In this document: in pieces, positions 8,706 to 18,034 of the stretch
Layout of the letters: each line of letters begins with the position of its first letter
Position numbering within the stretch: the stretch's first letter is position 1
NCBI RefSeq assembly: GCF_000737765.1
Contig: NZ_JPRI01000002.1
Coordinates: 558,001 to 622,000 of the forward strand
From: Chryseobacterium vrystaatense
GTDB taxonomy: Bacteria > Bacteroidota > Bacteroidia > Flavobacteriales > Weeksellaceae
Direction of reading: 5' to 3'
Length of the DNA stretch: 64,000 nt
Notes under the pieces: generated by a model
Told to the model about the DNA's origin: nothing
What the model saw: only the letters and a program-made list of their open reading frames with translations
The model's database searches: none
Program-made: the position numbers and the translations under genes

Positions 8706-8922
8706 AGCAGTATTCCAGCGGTCATCAGCGTAGCAAACCTTTATCGAAACCGAATCATTTTTAAGATTCATAAGAAAGCACTATAAAGGGAGGCGTAATG
8801 CACGACTGATAGAGACATCAGATTAATTTATGTAAAATTAACATATATTTATTAAAAATATTCGTAAATTTATATAGTATTAATATCACCATTCATGACA
8901 CACTTTCAAATCACTTATCACT
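8706..8922 (+). other. Possible 5' leader RNA between the mini-ORF and the lipoprotein gene
   Basis: 217 bases, more G+C in the first half (8706-8820) than typical intergenic DNA here, then strongly AT-rich. Contains short inverted repeats but no recognisable riboswitch core (TPP, cobalamin, SAM-I consensus not seen). Could be a structured attenuator or simply spacer. Confidence 0.3.
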
Positions 8923-9315
8923 ATGAAAACATTATTCACATCGGTTCTTATGGGGCTGGCAGTCCTTTCCTCAACAGCGTGTAAGCATCCGGGTAAAGAA
9001 TCAGAAACACTTACTGAAGCGGTACCTGAAAACAAAGATGAAATCTCTAAAGATATCTTCACAGACAGTTACGGGGAAAAAATCGAAGTCACCATCAACC
9101 ACACAAAAAACACAGCAACAGTTCATCTGGAAGGCAAAACCTATGACCTTAAGAAAAGTGATGCTCTTCCTGAATATACGGCCAGTAATGAAGAATATCA
9201 ATATTCCGATATCAAAGGAAATATTACTTTACTGAAAAAAAATGTAGATATGGTCCTGTTCCATGCAAAACGTGAAACCAAGGGATCCGGTTCTACCAAA
9301 ATGGCCTCGTACTAA
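8923..9315 (+). CDS. Small lipoprotein, MliC-like
   Basis: 130 aa with lipobox SSTAC (Cys20) and an acidic linker, then a beta-rich domain: EKIEVTINHTKNTATVHLEG, YDLKKSDALPEYTASNEEYQ, ITLLKKNVDMVLFHAK. The spacing and the order of strands resemble the MliC/PliC lysozyme-inhibitor fold, in which a short segment before the last strands carries the inhibitory loop; the sequence match is loose. Located in the periplasm or outer membrane by its signal. Followed 47 bases later by a META-domain lipoprotein, likely co-transcribed. If not MliC-like, it is an uncharacterised lipoprotein. Confidence 0.7.
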   Translation: MKTLFTSVLMGLAVLSSTACKHPGKESETLTEAVPENKDEISKDIFTDSYGEKIEVTINHTKNTATVHLEGKTYDLKKSDALPEYTASNEEYQYSDIKGNITLLKKNVDMVLFHAKRETKGSGSTKMASY

Positions 9316-9362
9316 TACAGGAACCAAAATTTGCATTATACCAAACTTACAAATTAATAACT

Positions 9363-9797
9363 ATGAAAAACTTGTACTACTATTTATCCGCTCTTTTTTT
9401 ACTGGTATTTCTTACCGCATGTAAAACTACTACTCCTACACAAAAGACAAACGACATCATGAGTAAAACTTGGAAGCTTACAGAGCTGAACGGCCAGCCC
9501 ATTGCGCTTAAAAATCCTAAAAACAATCCTTATTTCAAGCTTAATACAGAGGGCATGAGATATGAAGGCCATGGGGGATGTAATGGTGTTGGGGGTACTT
9601 TTGAAATTAAGCCGGACATAATGAGGATTAAGTTCAACCAGGGAATGTCTACCATGATTGCTTGTGAGGATCTTGAAACTGAGCAGTTGTTTACAAAAGC
9701 TTTGCTAGCTGCCGATAACTATTCTGTAAACGGAAATACGCTGACTTTAAATAAGGCGAGAATGGCACCTTTGGCCAAATTTGTTCTTCAGCCCTAA
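9363..9797 (+). CDS. META domain (HslJ-like) lipoprotein
   Basis: 144 aa. Lipobox FLTAC with Cys20, then one META domain: KTWKLTELNGQPI at the start, GHGGCNGVGGTFEI in the middle and the typical tail with MACEDLE-like IACEDLETEQLFTKAL and LTLNKARMAPLAKF. META/HslJ proteins are small periplasmic or outer-membrane proteins linked in E. coli to novobiocin resistance and heat shock; biochemical role is unclear. Same direction as the MliC-like lipoprotein and closed by a strong terminator. Confidence 0.88.
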   Translation: MKNLYYYLSALFLLVFLTACKTTTPTQKTNDIMSKTWKLTELNGQPIALKNPKNNPYFKLNTEGMRYEGHGGCNGVGGTFEIKPDIMRIKFNQGMSTMIACEDLETEQLFTKALLAADNYSVNGNTLTLNKARMAPLAKFVLQP

Positions 9798-9821
9798 TTG
9801 AAATTGAAATTTTACGATATA

Positions 9822-9860
9822 CGAAGACGCTTTACAAGTTGTGAAGCGTCTTCTTTATTC
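9822..9860. terminator. Bidirectional terminator between META lipoprotein and SemiSWEET gene
   Basis: Perfect 10-bp stem GAAGACGCTT / AAGCGTCTTC (9823-9832 with 9844-9853), T-rich after it on the plus strand. Sits between convergent genes. Confidence 0.8.
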
Positions 9861-9867
9861 TATAATC

Positions 9868-10125
9868 TTAAGATTTCTTATAAACCAGATAACATACCAA
9901 AAGGCTTATGTTGACCACTACCGCAAATGCATTTGATACAATAATAGGCAGTTCATCTTTCATAAAACCGTACCATACCCATAACGAAAGCCCTGAAATT
10001 AATACCAGAAGCATTACCAGTGAAATATCATCTACGTTCTTCTCTTTAATCACCTTGATCAATTGAGGGATCATCGATATAGACGTAAGGACTCCTGCAA
10101 TGATGCCCAGAACATTTTCATTCAT
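9868..10125 (-). CDS. SemiSWEET-family small sugar transporter (PQ-loop)
   Basis: 85 aa with three transmembrane helices. The first helix carries the PQ motif (TSISMIPQLIKVIKEKN), followed by the short cytoplasmic stretch VDDISLVML and Trp-rich helix 2 (LWVWYGFMKDELPI). Length and layout match bacterial SemiSWEETs, which dimerise to make a facilitative sugar channel. Monocistronic by position. Substrate cannot be read from the sequence. Confidence 0.88.
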   Translation of the reverse strand: MNENVLGIIAGVLTSISMIPQLIKVIKEKNVDDISLVMLLVLISGLSLWVWYGFMKDELPIIVSNAFAVVVNISLLVCYLVYKKS

Positions 10126-10182
10126 AGTTTAAATTCTTTCATGAAGATATGAATTCTACGGTAATCTTTAAACACTTGAGAA

Positions 10183-11217
10183 TTATTTAAAGCGGGCAAT
10201 AGAAACCTCTTCATGCAGCGGAATATTTTCTTCAATAAACTGATACAGGCTTTTTGAAAAATAACAGCCATTTAAGATTCCTCTGGCTCCAAGACCATTG
10301 AATACATAAAGGTTTTTAAATGACTCATGTCTTCCGATAATCGGTCTTCTGTCTTTCACCGTTGGTCTGAAGCCAAAATTTACTTCTTCTACGTCGAAAT
10401 CATTAGGATAAATTTCAGAAAGACCATTGACAAGTTGTTCAACTGCAGACTCATCTACATGATGATGGAGTTGCTCCCTATCATAAGTTCCTCCATAGAA
10501 GTGAAGTCCGTTATCTGTGGGAAACAGGAAATGCTTCTTTTTAATGGTAATATCCTTTGGAATAGCTTCGGAGAGTTTTACTTTAATATGATGTCCCTTA
10601 TTTGGAATAACGGCAATATCTGAAAAGAAAGGATTTTCTTTCACCCCCATTCCTTCGCAGAATATCATATTTTTAAACTGTAGATCTTTATATGAATCGG
10701 CAGAAGTGTCCAATTTTTCGTAATCAAATTTTTCTTTGACCAAAAATTCATTTTTTTCTAAAAAAACAAATAGATCATTGAAAAATCCACTTACCTGGAG
10801 TCTGGCAGACTGATTGACCTTTCCGGTGTTAAAGTCGTTTTTTACCCCTTCTAAATGATCGAAATTTTCATCAAGGAAGCTTGAAAGTTCATCACTTTTG
10901 GATTTCTTCAGCCAAAGGTTCTGTTCATTTTCGTCATGAAAAATTCTGTGTATAGGTAAATCGATGAGATAATTTTTCCCGGTATAGGATTCGATTTCAA
11001 CTAAAGTATCTTTAAGGAAGTCAATTTGTTCCTGTGCTTTCCAGAATGTAGTAAATTTTTTAAGAACCACAGGATTAATAATTCCTGCAGAAACCTGAGA
11101 GGCACTTTTTCTTCCTTCAGAAAACAGAACAAAAGATTTGTTATGTTTAAGGAGCTGATGTGCAAAAAACAATGCTGCATATCCATCTCCAACGATGATA
11201 TAGTCTATATTTTTCAT
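10183..11217 (-). CDS. FAD-dependent oxidoreductase (DAO/ThiO-like)
   Basis: 344 aa from the Met at 11217. An N-terminal dinucleotide-binding strand (MKNIDYIIVGDGYAALFFAH), an intermediate substrate domain and a C-terminal FAD-binding segment typical of D-amino-acid-oxidase-like flavoproteins (GFRPTVKDRRPIIGRH, then NGLGARGILNG). The open frame extends 55 codons further upstream, but that part runs through a terminator and the end of gldN, so it is rejected. Probably oxidises an amino acid or related amine in the cytoplasm; substrate unknown. A terminator separates it from the gld operon although the direction is the same. Confidence 0.82.
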   Translation of the reverse strand: MKNIDYIIVGDGYAALFFAHQLLKHNKSFVLFSEGRKSASQVSAGIINPVVLKKFTTFWKAQEQIDFLKDTLVEIESYTGKNYLIDLPIHRIFHDENEQNLWLKKSKSDELSSFLDENFDHLEGVKNDFNTGKVNQSARLQVSGFFNDLFVFLEKNEFLVKEKFDYEKLDTSADSYKDLQFKNMIFCEGMGVKENPFFSDIAVIPNKGHHIKVKLSEAIPKDITIKKKHFLFPTDNGLHFYGGTYDREQLHHHVDESAVEQLVNGLSEIYPNDFDVEEVNFGFRPTVKDRRPIIGRHESFKNLYVFNGLGARGILNGCYFSKSLYQFIEENIPLHEEVSIARFK

Positions 11218-11220
11218 AAT

Positions 11221-11252
11221 AAAAAAACCTGAGTAAAAGTACTCAGGTTTTG
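11221..11252 (-). terminator. Terminator of the gld operon
   Basis: ACCTGAGTA / TACTCAGGT stem with loop AAAG; on the minus strand it is followed by seven T. It lies between the gldN stop (11273) and the start of the flavoprotein gene (11217). Confidence 0.85.
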
Positions 11253-11272
11253 TATAAATATCAAGTGAAATC

Positions 11273-12211
11273 TTAGTAATTCCACATATCATTTTCCATG
11301 CTAAGGATTTGACTTTTGATTCTTTCGCTTTCAGCCAATTGATCATCGGCATCTTTAGGGATATAGTCCTTGATTGTACCATCTCCTAAACCTCCTGATG
11401 ATTTATAAATAACTGAAGAGAATCTTCTTGCATTGATGATATCATCAAAAGACAGGTCTGCAGAAGAATTTTTTCTGTTGAAAACATAATTGTTTGCCAA
11501 CACATCTCTTGCATTTGGATAGAAGATCCAGAATAAGTCAATAAGCTCGTCATTACTGGCAATTGGCTTACCATCTGGTCCAATAACTCCCTGTACAGCA
11601 GGATCTGGTCCCATTGCTGCAATACCAAGAGGTCTGTATTTCATCTGTCCGTCTCTCTTATCGATAAACCACATACCCATGATCTTAAGAACTTTTACTT
11701 TATCAGTAGTAGTCTTGAAAACGTCGGTATATTCTTTTTTCTCCTGATCTGTTAATTGTCTTCCAGAGTTAAGGATATCAATAGCCGCATCATTAATGAT
11801 TACTTTCTCCAATCTTTTTTGTATCCCTTCCGGTGTTAATTTCACCGTAAAGTTTTCATCATCATAAACCTGCTCTATTTTTCCGCTTAACGCTGCATCC
11901 AATAATAACTGGTATAGAGATCTTGTAGGTGTTGCAAGAAGTCCATCCGGATTATCATAGTAGAATGGCTGGTTGATCTTATCATTCATATCAATGATCT
12001 CCCATACAAACATACTCTTATAGATATCTTTATCTTCTACAAAACCATACTCAAGAGGCTTTACTGTCTTATCAATAATAGTATCACCAACTTTTTGTTT
12101 GTTTTCCTCTCTCATCTGTCTGAACTCTTCCGGAGAAGTTGCGTTCAGAATAGTTTGGGATAAAGCGAATCCCGAAACTAATACTAAAAGGGTGCTAATA
12201 TATTTTTTCAT
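11273..12211 (-). CDS. gldN: Gliding motility / type IX secretion protein GldN (PorN)
   Basis: 312 aa with a Sec signal peptide (MKKYISTLLVLVSGFALSQ). GldN forms, with lipoprotein GldK, the periplasmic ring of the type IX secretion system beneath the outer membrane. Recognisable stretches: ATSPEEFRQMREENKQKVGD, VWEIIDMNDKINQPFYYDNP, IMGMWFIDKRDGQMKYRPLG and LFWIFYPNARDVLANNYVFN. Last gene of gldK-L-M-N with a 20-base gap after gldM and a terminator 20 bases on. The family assignment is firm from both sequence and context. Confidence 0.95.
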   Translation of the reverse strand: MKKYISTLLVLVSGFALSQTILNATSPEEFRQMREENKQKVGDTIIDKTVKPLEYGFVEDKDIYKSMFVWEIIDMNDKINQPFYYDNPDGLLATPTRSLYQLLLDAALSGKIEQVYDDENFTVKLTPEGIQKRLEKVIINDAAIDILNSGRQLTDQEKKEYTDVFKTTTDKVKVLKIMGMWFIDKRDGQMKYRPLGIAAMGPDPAVQGVIGPDGKPIASNDELIDLFWIFYPNARDVLANNYVFNRKNSSADLSFDDIINARRFSSVIYKSSGGLGDGTIKDYIPKDADDQLAESERIKSQILSMENDMWNY

Positions 12212-12231
12212 AATAAATTACAATTTTAGTC

Positions 12232-13824
12232 CTATGGAATATTAATGATTATAGGAGTAATGTTTTTAATTACCTGACCGTCCAGACCCTGAGCAGTAAC
12301 TTTGATATCAAAGATAGAAACTACATCTCCAGATCTAAGATTCTTCACCAATCCAGCGGCATCACTTAATGAACTTCCGTGAACTAATAGAGCTGCTCTT
12401 CCCGGTACTCTTACCATAAACTGAGTTACAGTAAACGAAACAGGGAAATCAAAATCAGGTATAGCTGCCTGTACTGTTTGATTCTGAATAGACGTTGCAG
12501 GCATTGATACCATACTCTGTCCTCTGATCTGCCCTTGTGGCGGTGGTACATTCTTAATTCTATACTCAAATACCTGAGATACAGATTTTCCATAAGGATC
12601 TATTCCTGACAATGTAAGCTTAACTGTATTACCTGAAGTAGGTTTCACACTCCACTTACCGCCGCCTAAGCTCTTCACAGAAGCTCCAGGAGCAGATAAT
12701 GAAAGTTTAGAATTATCAGCACCTAAGATTGATCCTGAAACAGGGTTCTCAAGTCCTCTATACATTACATTCATTTTATCAGCAGAAAGCAATAATCCTT
12801 TTTCAAGTTTAACTTCTCTTGGTCCTGCAATCACATTATAAGTATGTGTCCATGGGAAACTTTGAGGTTTTCCTGTAGCATCCGTTAAAGTAATTGTTCC
12901 TCCAAGTTTATGTTCTCCGATACCGGAACCTGAAATAGAGGTAATTCCTTTTCCATTTTCTACACGGCTTACCCCAGAAATAGAAATCTTATTGCTGTTT
13001 GAATAAGTACCTAACATTACTTTTACTTCAGCCTGTTTTCCTGACTGGATATCAACCGGACCGGAAACGATAGGCTCATAACTTGAGAACTTGATGTTTG
13101 CATCAACCTTTTCCTGAAGTAATAATGCCAATGCATCAGACTGTACGTTTCTCGCATCATTCTGGATAATCTCCAGGTTAGAAATCGCAGCGATTAACGG
13201 CTGGTGATAGAATTTATTCTGAAACCACGTTTTATCGTTAGGAGATTTCCCTTTTGGATATTCAGCGATCAAAGATTTATTAGCTCTGTCCACTAAATCT
13301 TTTAGCTGTCCATTATTTCCAAATGTTGCGTTGATATAATTTCTTACGTCATCAATTTTAGCTTTCAAGTCTAAAGCTCCTTTTGAAGGAGTATTTTCCT
13401 CTCCTTCTTTGAAGAAATATTCTGTAGTTGCTTCATTATTATTAAGTGCCGCAAAATTTTCGCTTACATCAATATCTTTTCCAGTTTTTGGATCTTTATC
13501 ATGAAAATCCGACTGCTTTTTAAGGTTATCTTTGATACCCTGAGCAGCAGCTACTAAAGCATCAATCTTACCTTTTAGAATTTTATACTGTCCCCAAGGC
13601 TGTGCGTAGGTATCTGGAACCTGCTGTGCTTTAGCCTCAAGCGTTTTTTCAAAAATCTTTTCGTTTTTATTCTCAGTTAAAGTTCTTGTTTCATTCAAAG
13701 CTCGGGTAGAGTCATAGTATGATCTGATGATTTCTGCATCAATATTTAGGGCCATCATCGCGATGAACACCAAATACATCAGGTTGATCATCTTCTGACG
13801 AGGGGTCTGTTTTCCTTGTGCCAT
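12232..13824 (-). CDS. gldM: Gliding motility / type IX secretion motor protein GldM (PorM)
   Basis: 530 aa. Starts MAQGKQTPRQKMINLMYLVF: a short cytoplasmic head and a single transmembrane helix (about residues 12-32), followed by a long periplasmic part made of a helical bundle (to about residue 220) and several Ig-like beta domains, ending NITPIIINIP. Together with GldL it forms the proton-driven rotary motor that powers T9SS and gliding; its periplasmic end contacts the GldK/GldN ring. Sits between gldL (53-base gap) and gldN (20-base gap). Confidence 0.96.
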   Translation of the reverse strand: MAQGKQTPRQKMINLMYLVFIAMMALNIDAEIIRSYYDSTRALNETRTLTENKNEKIFEKTLEAKAQQVPDTYAQPWGQYKILKGKIDALVAAAQGIKDNLKKQSDFHDKDPKTGKDIDVSENFAALNNNEATTEYFFKEGEENTPSKGALDLKAKIDDVRNYINATFGNNGQLKDLVDRANKSLIAEYPKGKSPNDKTWFQNKFYHQPLIAAISNLEIIQNDARNVQSDALALLLQEKVDANIKFSSYEPIVSGPVDIQSGKQAEVKVMLGTYSNSNKISISGVSRVENGKGITSISGSGIGEHKLGGTITLTDATGKPQSFPWTHTYNVIAGPREVKLEKGLLLSADKMNVMYRGLENPVSGSILGADNSKLSLSAPGASVKSLGGGKWSVKPTSGNTVKLTLSGIDPYGKSVSQVFEYRIKNVPPPQGQIRGQSMVSMPATSIQNQTVQAAIPDFDFPVSFTVTQFMVRVPGRAALLVHGSSLSDAAGLVKNLRSGDVVSIFDIKVTAQGLDGQVIKNITPIIINIP

Positions 13825-13877
13825 TCTCTTTTCTTTTAGTTTTTGATTAAGTAGTTAAATTTAGAAATGGTTAGGAA

Positions 13878-14570
13878 TTAAGACTTCATAGCAGTTAGCA
13901 TACCACCATAAACTCTATTTAAGCTGTTAAGATTAGTTGTTAAACCTTGTAACTCTTGATTGAATTTTTCAGACTGTTCTGCAGACTTCTGCATATCTGC
14001 TACATATTTGTTAGCAAATTCAGATTGTCTTTTACCGCTTTCAAGTTGCATTACGTATAAAGCATTCATACTTTCCATATGCTGAGCAGCTTTATTAAGC
14101 TGGTCATTATATTTATGAGTAGATGCTGAAACGTCTACAGTTTGATTGATCTGATCAACAGAGTTAGAGAACTTGTCAATACCTGTTCTCAGTCTGTCAA
14201 ACAACTGAACGTCCAGTTTTGCATCCTGAAGCATTTTGTCTAATTTATTTGAAAGAGAATTTTCTAATTCTGCTAAATGGTTAGCATTGTTTTTAGATGA
14301 CACATTAGAGTGTAGAGGATTTGGGTTGGCATGCTTATCTAACAATTCAGGATAAACATTTTCCCATGCATAAGATTCTTCTGATTTTGGAGGGTCAAAT
14401 GCGAAAATGATAAAGATAATAGCCTCCGTAATAAGTCCCACTGTAAGAGCGATATTACCATTAATTGGTCCCAAGGTAATGTGAGTAATTTTAAGCCAAG
14501 CTCCAAGAATTACAATTGCAGCACCGAATGAATAAAAGAAATTCATCCAAGCATCTTTAGTCTTAAACAT
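13878..14570 (-). CDS. gldL: Gliding motility / type IX secretion motor protein GldL (PorL)
   Basis: 230 aa. Two transmembrane helices near the N-terminus (about residues 10-30 and 38-58: FFYSFGAAIVILGAWLKI and ALTVGLITEAIIFIIFAFDP), including the conserved Glu in the second helix (GLITEAIIF) that is needed for proton use, then a coiled-coil-rich cytoplasmic tail. GldL pentamers surround a GldM dimer. Between gldK (60-base gap) and gldM (53-base gap). Confidence 0.95.
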   Translation of the reverse strand: MFKTKDAWMNFFYSFGAAIVILGAWLKITHITLGPINGNIALTVGLITEAIIFIIFAFDPPKSEESYAWENVYPELLDKHANPNPLHSNVSSKNNANHLAELENSLSNKLDKMLQDAKLDVQLFDRLRTGIDKFSNSVDQINQTVDVSASTHKYNDQLNKAAQHMESMNALYVMQLESGKRQSEFANKYVADMQKSAEQSEKFNQELQGLTTNLNSLNRVYGGMLTAMKS

Positions 14571-14630
14571 ATTAAGTTAGTTTTTTTAATGTTAAATAAA
14601 ATTGTTATTGAAAAATAGTTGTCTGGTTAA

Positions 14631-16052
14631 TTATCTGTTAACTCTTCTTGGCTTCACCGCTGCTTCAGGAATATCCTGTACAGTTCTGAATCCGATATAG
14701 CTTCTTGCGGAATCTTTTCTTTCCCAATCTCTAGCACCTGTCATCAGGGCATATCCTATATCTTTCCAAGATCCACCTCTTACTGTTCTCTTCGTATCCT
14801 TTTTATCTTTCGTAGAAGGATTTAACGTAGATGAGAATCCATAAGAAGAGTTGTTATACGCAGATTCTGTCCATTCAGAAACGTTTCCAGCCATATCAAA
14901 TAACCCAAATCCATTTTTCTTAAATTTCTTTACTGGAGCTGTATATGTATAAGTACCTTTTTTCTCGTCTTCCATGTAGTTACCTCTCTTAGGTTTGAAG
15001 TTGGCCAAGTAGCAACCTCTGTCATCCATTAAATATGGACCACCCCAAGGGTAAGTAGCATTTTGCATTCCGCCTTTTGCAGCATATTCCCACTCAATTT
15101 CTGTAGGCAGACGGAATATTAATGGTCTTTGTTTTTTTCTTTTTAAGCTTTCGTTGTAGTCTGTTTTCAGTTTAGATCTGAAGTTACAGTACGCTCTTGC
15201 CTGATCCCAGGTTACTCCTACTACAGGATAATCCTTGTAGGCTTTGTGCCAGAAATACTGCTCGAACAACGGCTCGTTGTAAGTAAAGTGGAAATCATTT
15301 ACCCAAACTGTAGTATCAGGGTAGATGGCAATGCTTGAACTCTTAAGGTAGTTAGCACCTCTTTCGTTGTCAGCAAGTGCAGCATCCATATCTCCCCATT
15401 GATAGCTGTATTTTAGTTTACTAACGTCTAAAATTCTTTCGTTTCCAATTCTGGAAGAAGCAGGCAGATACATAGATTCTAAAACCTCTGCATATTCTAC
15501 ATCAGGATACTTTCCTGTACTCCAATGTAAAGGTATTTTCCAATCTAATCTTTTAGTTGGATCATAACCACCATCTTCTCTTCCTCCCTGGCCTTCCAAA
15601 TATTCCTGATAAGGCGTTAAATTTTCTTCTTTCTTAGCAAGGTATGCATAATCTCCAATGCTTGCTCCTCTACGTCCACCTTCTTCACCGCCTTCCCCAG
15701 CAGCTTCGGCAAGTAGAGATCTCGCAATGGAATCTCTTACATAATTAATAAATACCCTGTATTCTGCATTAGTAGTTTCCGCTTCATCCATGAAGAAAGA
15801 AGAGACCGTAACAGTTTTCAATGCTGCTTTCTCAGGAGTATTTGTTGGATCCTGATCGGCCAGACCAGCAACAAATGAACCTGCTGGAATAGCGACCATT
15901 CCAAATGGTCTTTCCGCAACAAATGATTTCGTTTTTTCTCTTGGTATCAATTCTCCTTTTGTTCCAGGCTTCCCTACAGAAGAACTGCCACCACCTGAAC
16001 AAGATACTGATGCTACCGACGCAGACAATAATAAAAGAAATATCCTTTTCAT
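14631..16052 (-). CDS. gldK: Gliding motility / type IX secretion lipoprotein GldK (PorK)
   Basis: 473 aa lipoprotein: lipobox SVASVSC (Cys18). The rest is a formylglycine-generating-enzyme/SUMF1-type fold: FGMVAIPAGSFVAG at the start, then FRLPTEIEWEYAAKGG, GLFDMAGNVSEWTES, VRGGSWKDIGYALMTG and SYIGFRTV. A Gly/Glu-rich insert (about residues 115-155, GEGGEEGGRRGAS) interrupts the fold. GldK does not act as an enzyme but builds the outer-membrane-attached ring with GldN. Begins the gldKLMN series; 108 bases separate it from glmS, room for its own promoter. Confidence 0.96.
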   Translation of the reverse strand: MKRIFLLLLSASVASVSCSGGGSSSVGKPGTKGELIPREKTKSFVAERPFGMVAIPAGSFVAGLADQDPTNTPEKAALKTVTVSSFFMDEAETTNAEYRVFINYVRDSIARSLLAEAAGEGGEEGGRRGASIGDYAYLAKKEENLTPYQEYLEGQGGREDGGYDPTKRLDWKIPLHWSTGKYPDVEYAEVLESMYLPASSRIGNERILDVSKLKYSYQWGDMDAALADNERGANYLKSSSIAIYPDTTVWVNDFHFTYNEPLFEQYFWHKAYKDYPVVGVTWDQARAYCNFRSKLKTDYNESLKRKKQRPLIFRLPTEIEWEYAAKGGMQNATYPWGGPYLMDDRGCYLANFKPKRGNYMEDEKKGTYTYTAPVKKFKKNGFGLFDMAGNVSEWTESAYNNSSYGFSSTLNPSTKDKKDTKRTVRGGSWKDIGYALMTGARDWERKDSARSYIGFRTVQDIPEAAVKPRRVNR

Positions 16053-16160
16053 GTTAATTTTTATAATTAAGCCGTAAATATATAATTTTTTTAAGAAACT
16101 TTTAAGATTTTTTTTGAAATAACGGAAGAAATCTAAATTTATTTTATTTACAACTTGTTT

Positions 16161-18014
16161 TTATTCCACGGTTACTGATTTTGCAAGGTTTCTCGGCTGA
16201 TCTACATTGGCCCCTCGGTATACAGCGATGTAGTAAGCTAATAGCTGTAAAGGCACAGATGCGACAATCGGTGAGAAACATTCTGAAGTCTCAGGAATTT
16301 CAATAACATAATCTGCCATTGCACTTACCTGTTTATCTCCTTTATTAACAACAGCAATGACTTTTCCTTTTCTTGCTTTAATTTCCTGAACATTACTCAC
16401 AATCTTATCATAGTGTCCCTTTTTAGGAGCAATAATAACGATCGGCATATTCTCATCAATAAGGGCAATAGGTCCATGCTTCATTTCTGCTGCCGGATAT
16501 CCCTCTGCATGAATGTAAGAGATCTCTTTCAGTTTCAGAGCACCTTCTAACGCGGCAGGATAATTGTACCCTCTTCCTAAATAAAGGAAATTCGTAGCTT
16601 TGATAAAGTCTTTGGCAATGCTTTGAGTCAATTCATGAGTGGCGCTTAACACCTCTTCTATCTTTTTAGGAAGTGCATCCAATTCAGCAATTAAGCTCAT
16701 GAATTCAGCGTTTCCTAAATTACCATTATGCTTTCCTAATTTAAATGCTATTAATGTAAGAATGGTTAGCTGTGCAGTAAATGCTTTTGTAGAAGCTACC
16801 CCAATCTCAGGACCGGCATGAGTATATGAACCGGCATCCGTAATTCTTGCAATGGAAGAATCCACTACATTACATATACCATATATAAATGCCCCTTTTT
16901 CTTTCGCTAACTTTAACGCAGCCATTGTATCTGCAGTTTCTCCGGATTGAGAGATCGCAATCACAACATCCTTATCAGTTATAATAGGATTTCTGTATCT
17001 GAATTCTGAAGCATATTCTACTTCTACCGGAATCCTTGCATATTCTTCAATAAGATATTCTCCGATAAGACCTGCGTGCCATGAAGTACCACATGCAATG
17101 ATTATAATTCTGTTTGCATTTTTGAATCGTTCCAAATGATCCCAGATCCCAGCCATTTTAATAATTCCTTCATCTACAAGAAGTCTCCCTCTCATTGTAT
17201 CATGTATAGACTTAGGCTGTTCAAAGATTTCTTTAAGCATAAAATGCTCATATCCTCCTTTTTCAATCTGTTCCAAGCTTAATTTAAGCTCTTGAATCTC
17301 AGGCTCGATCTTTGAATTATCATTAATAGTTCTGATGTCTACACCACTTTCCAATGAAATAGTAGCCATGTGTCCCTCTTCAAGATAGATTGCTTCTTTG
17401 GTAAATTCTACAAAAGGAGAAGCATCTGAAGCGATGAAGTATTCTTTATCGCCGATTCCAATAGCCAGTGGAGAACCAAGTCTTGCTACAACCAATACTC
17501 CCGGATAATCTTCATGAAGTACGGTAATAGCATAAGCTCCGTATACTTCATTCAAAGCATATCTTACAGCTGTAGGAAAATCTGTTTCAGAGTTCAGATC
17601 CATGAAATACTGAATAAGGTTAACCAATATTTCTGTATCTGTCTCTGATTTAAAAGTAAATCCTTTTTCTGTAAGCATTGTTTTAATGGTATCATAGTTT
17701 TCTATGATACCATTATGCACAAGTGCTATTTTTTCGTTATTTGATAAATGTGGATGTGAGTTTCTATCACTTGGAACTCCATGAGTAGCCCAACGGGTAT
17801 GCCCCATTCCTATTTTAGCAGTTCCTTTTAGCTGTGCAGAGATATTAACCAGATCATCTACCTTTCCTTTTGTTTTTTCTACTTCAAATTTGTTATTTGA
17901 GCCTTCTAAAACAATTCCCGCACTGTCATATCCTCTATATTCTAATCTTCTAAGACCGTTGATCACAATATCATACGCATCCTGAAATCCTGTATATCCT
18001 ACAATTCCGCACAT
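16161..18014 (-). CDS. glmS: Glutamine--fructose-6-phosphate aminotransferase GlmS
   Basis: 617 aa, normal length. Catalytic Cys2 of the class II glutaminase (MCGIVGYTGF), then HTRWATHGVPSDRNSHPH and the isomerase half with two SIS domains (ISQSGETADTMAALKLAK; GPEIGVASTKAFTAQL). Ends in the conserved PRNLAKSVTVE. Makes glucosamine-6-phosphate from fructose-6-phosphate and glutamine, first step to UDP-GlcNAc. Follows the DUF4270 gene with a 20-base gap; no glmS ribozyme-type leader was recognised and the tight gap leaves no room for one. Confidence 0.97.
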   Translation of the reverse strand: MCGIVGYTGFQDAYDIVINGLRRLEYRGYDSAGIVLEGSNNKFEVEKTKGKVDDLVNISAQLKGTAKIGMGHTRWATHGVPSDRNSHPHLSNNEKIALVHNGIIENYDTIKTMLTEKGFTFKSETDTEILVNLIQYFMDLNSETDFPTAVRYALNEVYGAYAITVLHEDYPGVLVVARLGSPLAIGIGDKEYFIASDASPFVEFTKEAIYLEEGHMATISLESGVDIRTINDNSKIEPEIQELKLSLEQIEKGGYEHFMLKEIFEQPKSIHDTMRGRLLVDEGIIKMAGIWDHLERFKNANRIIIIACGTSWHAGLIGEYLIEEYARIPVEVEYASEFRYRNPIITDKDVVIAISQSGETADTMAALKLAKEKGAFIYGICNVVDSSIARITDAGSYTHAGPEIGVASTKAFTAQLTILTLIAFKLGKHNGNLGNAEFMSLIAELDALPKKIEEVLSATHELTQSIAKDFIKATNFLYLGRGYNYPAALEGALKLKEISYIHAEGYPAAEMKHGPIALIDENMPIVIIAPKKGHYDKIVSNVQEIKARKGKVIAVVNKGDKQVSAMADYVIEIPETSECFSPIVASVPLQLLAYYIAVYRGANVDQPRNLAKSVTVE

Positions 18015-18034
18015 ATTTTTTCTAGTGTTTTTTT

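Noticed and set aside
8706..8922. SAM, TPP or cobalamin riboswitch in the leader
   Set aside because: None of the conserved cores could be aligned by eye.
16015..16160. glmS-type ribozyme or separate promoter next to glmS
   Set aside because: The 20-base gap upstream of glmS cannot hold a ribozyme, and the 108-base gap after it shows no confident promoter, only a near match to TAnnTTTG.
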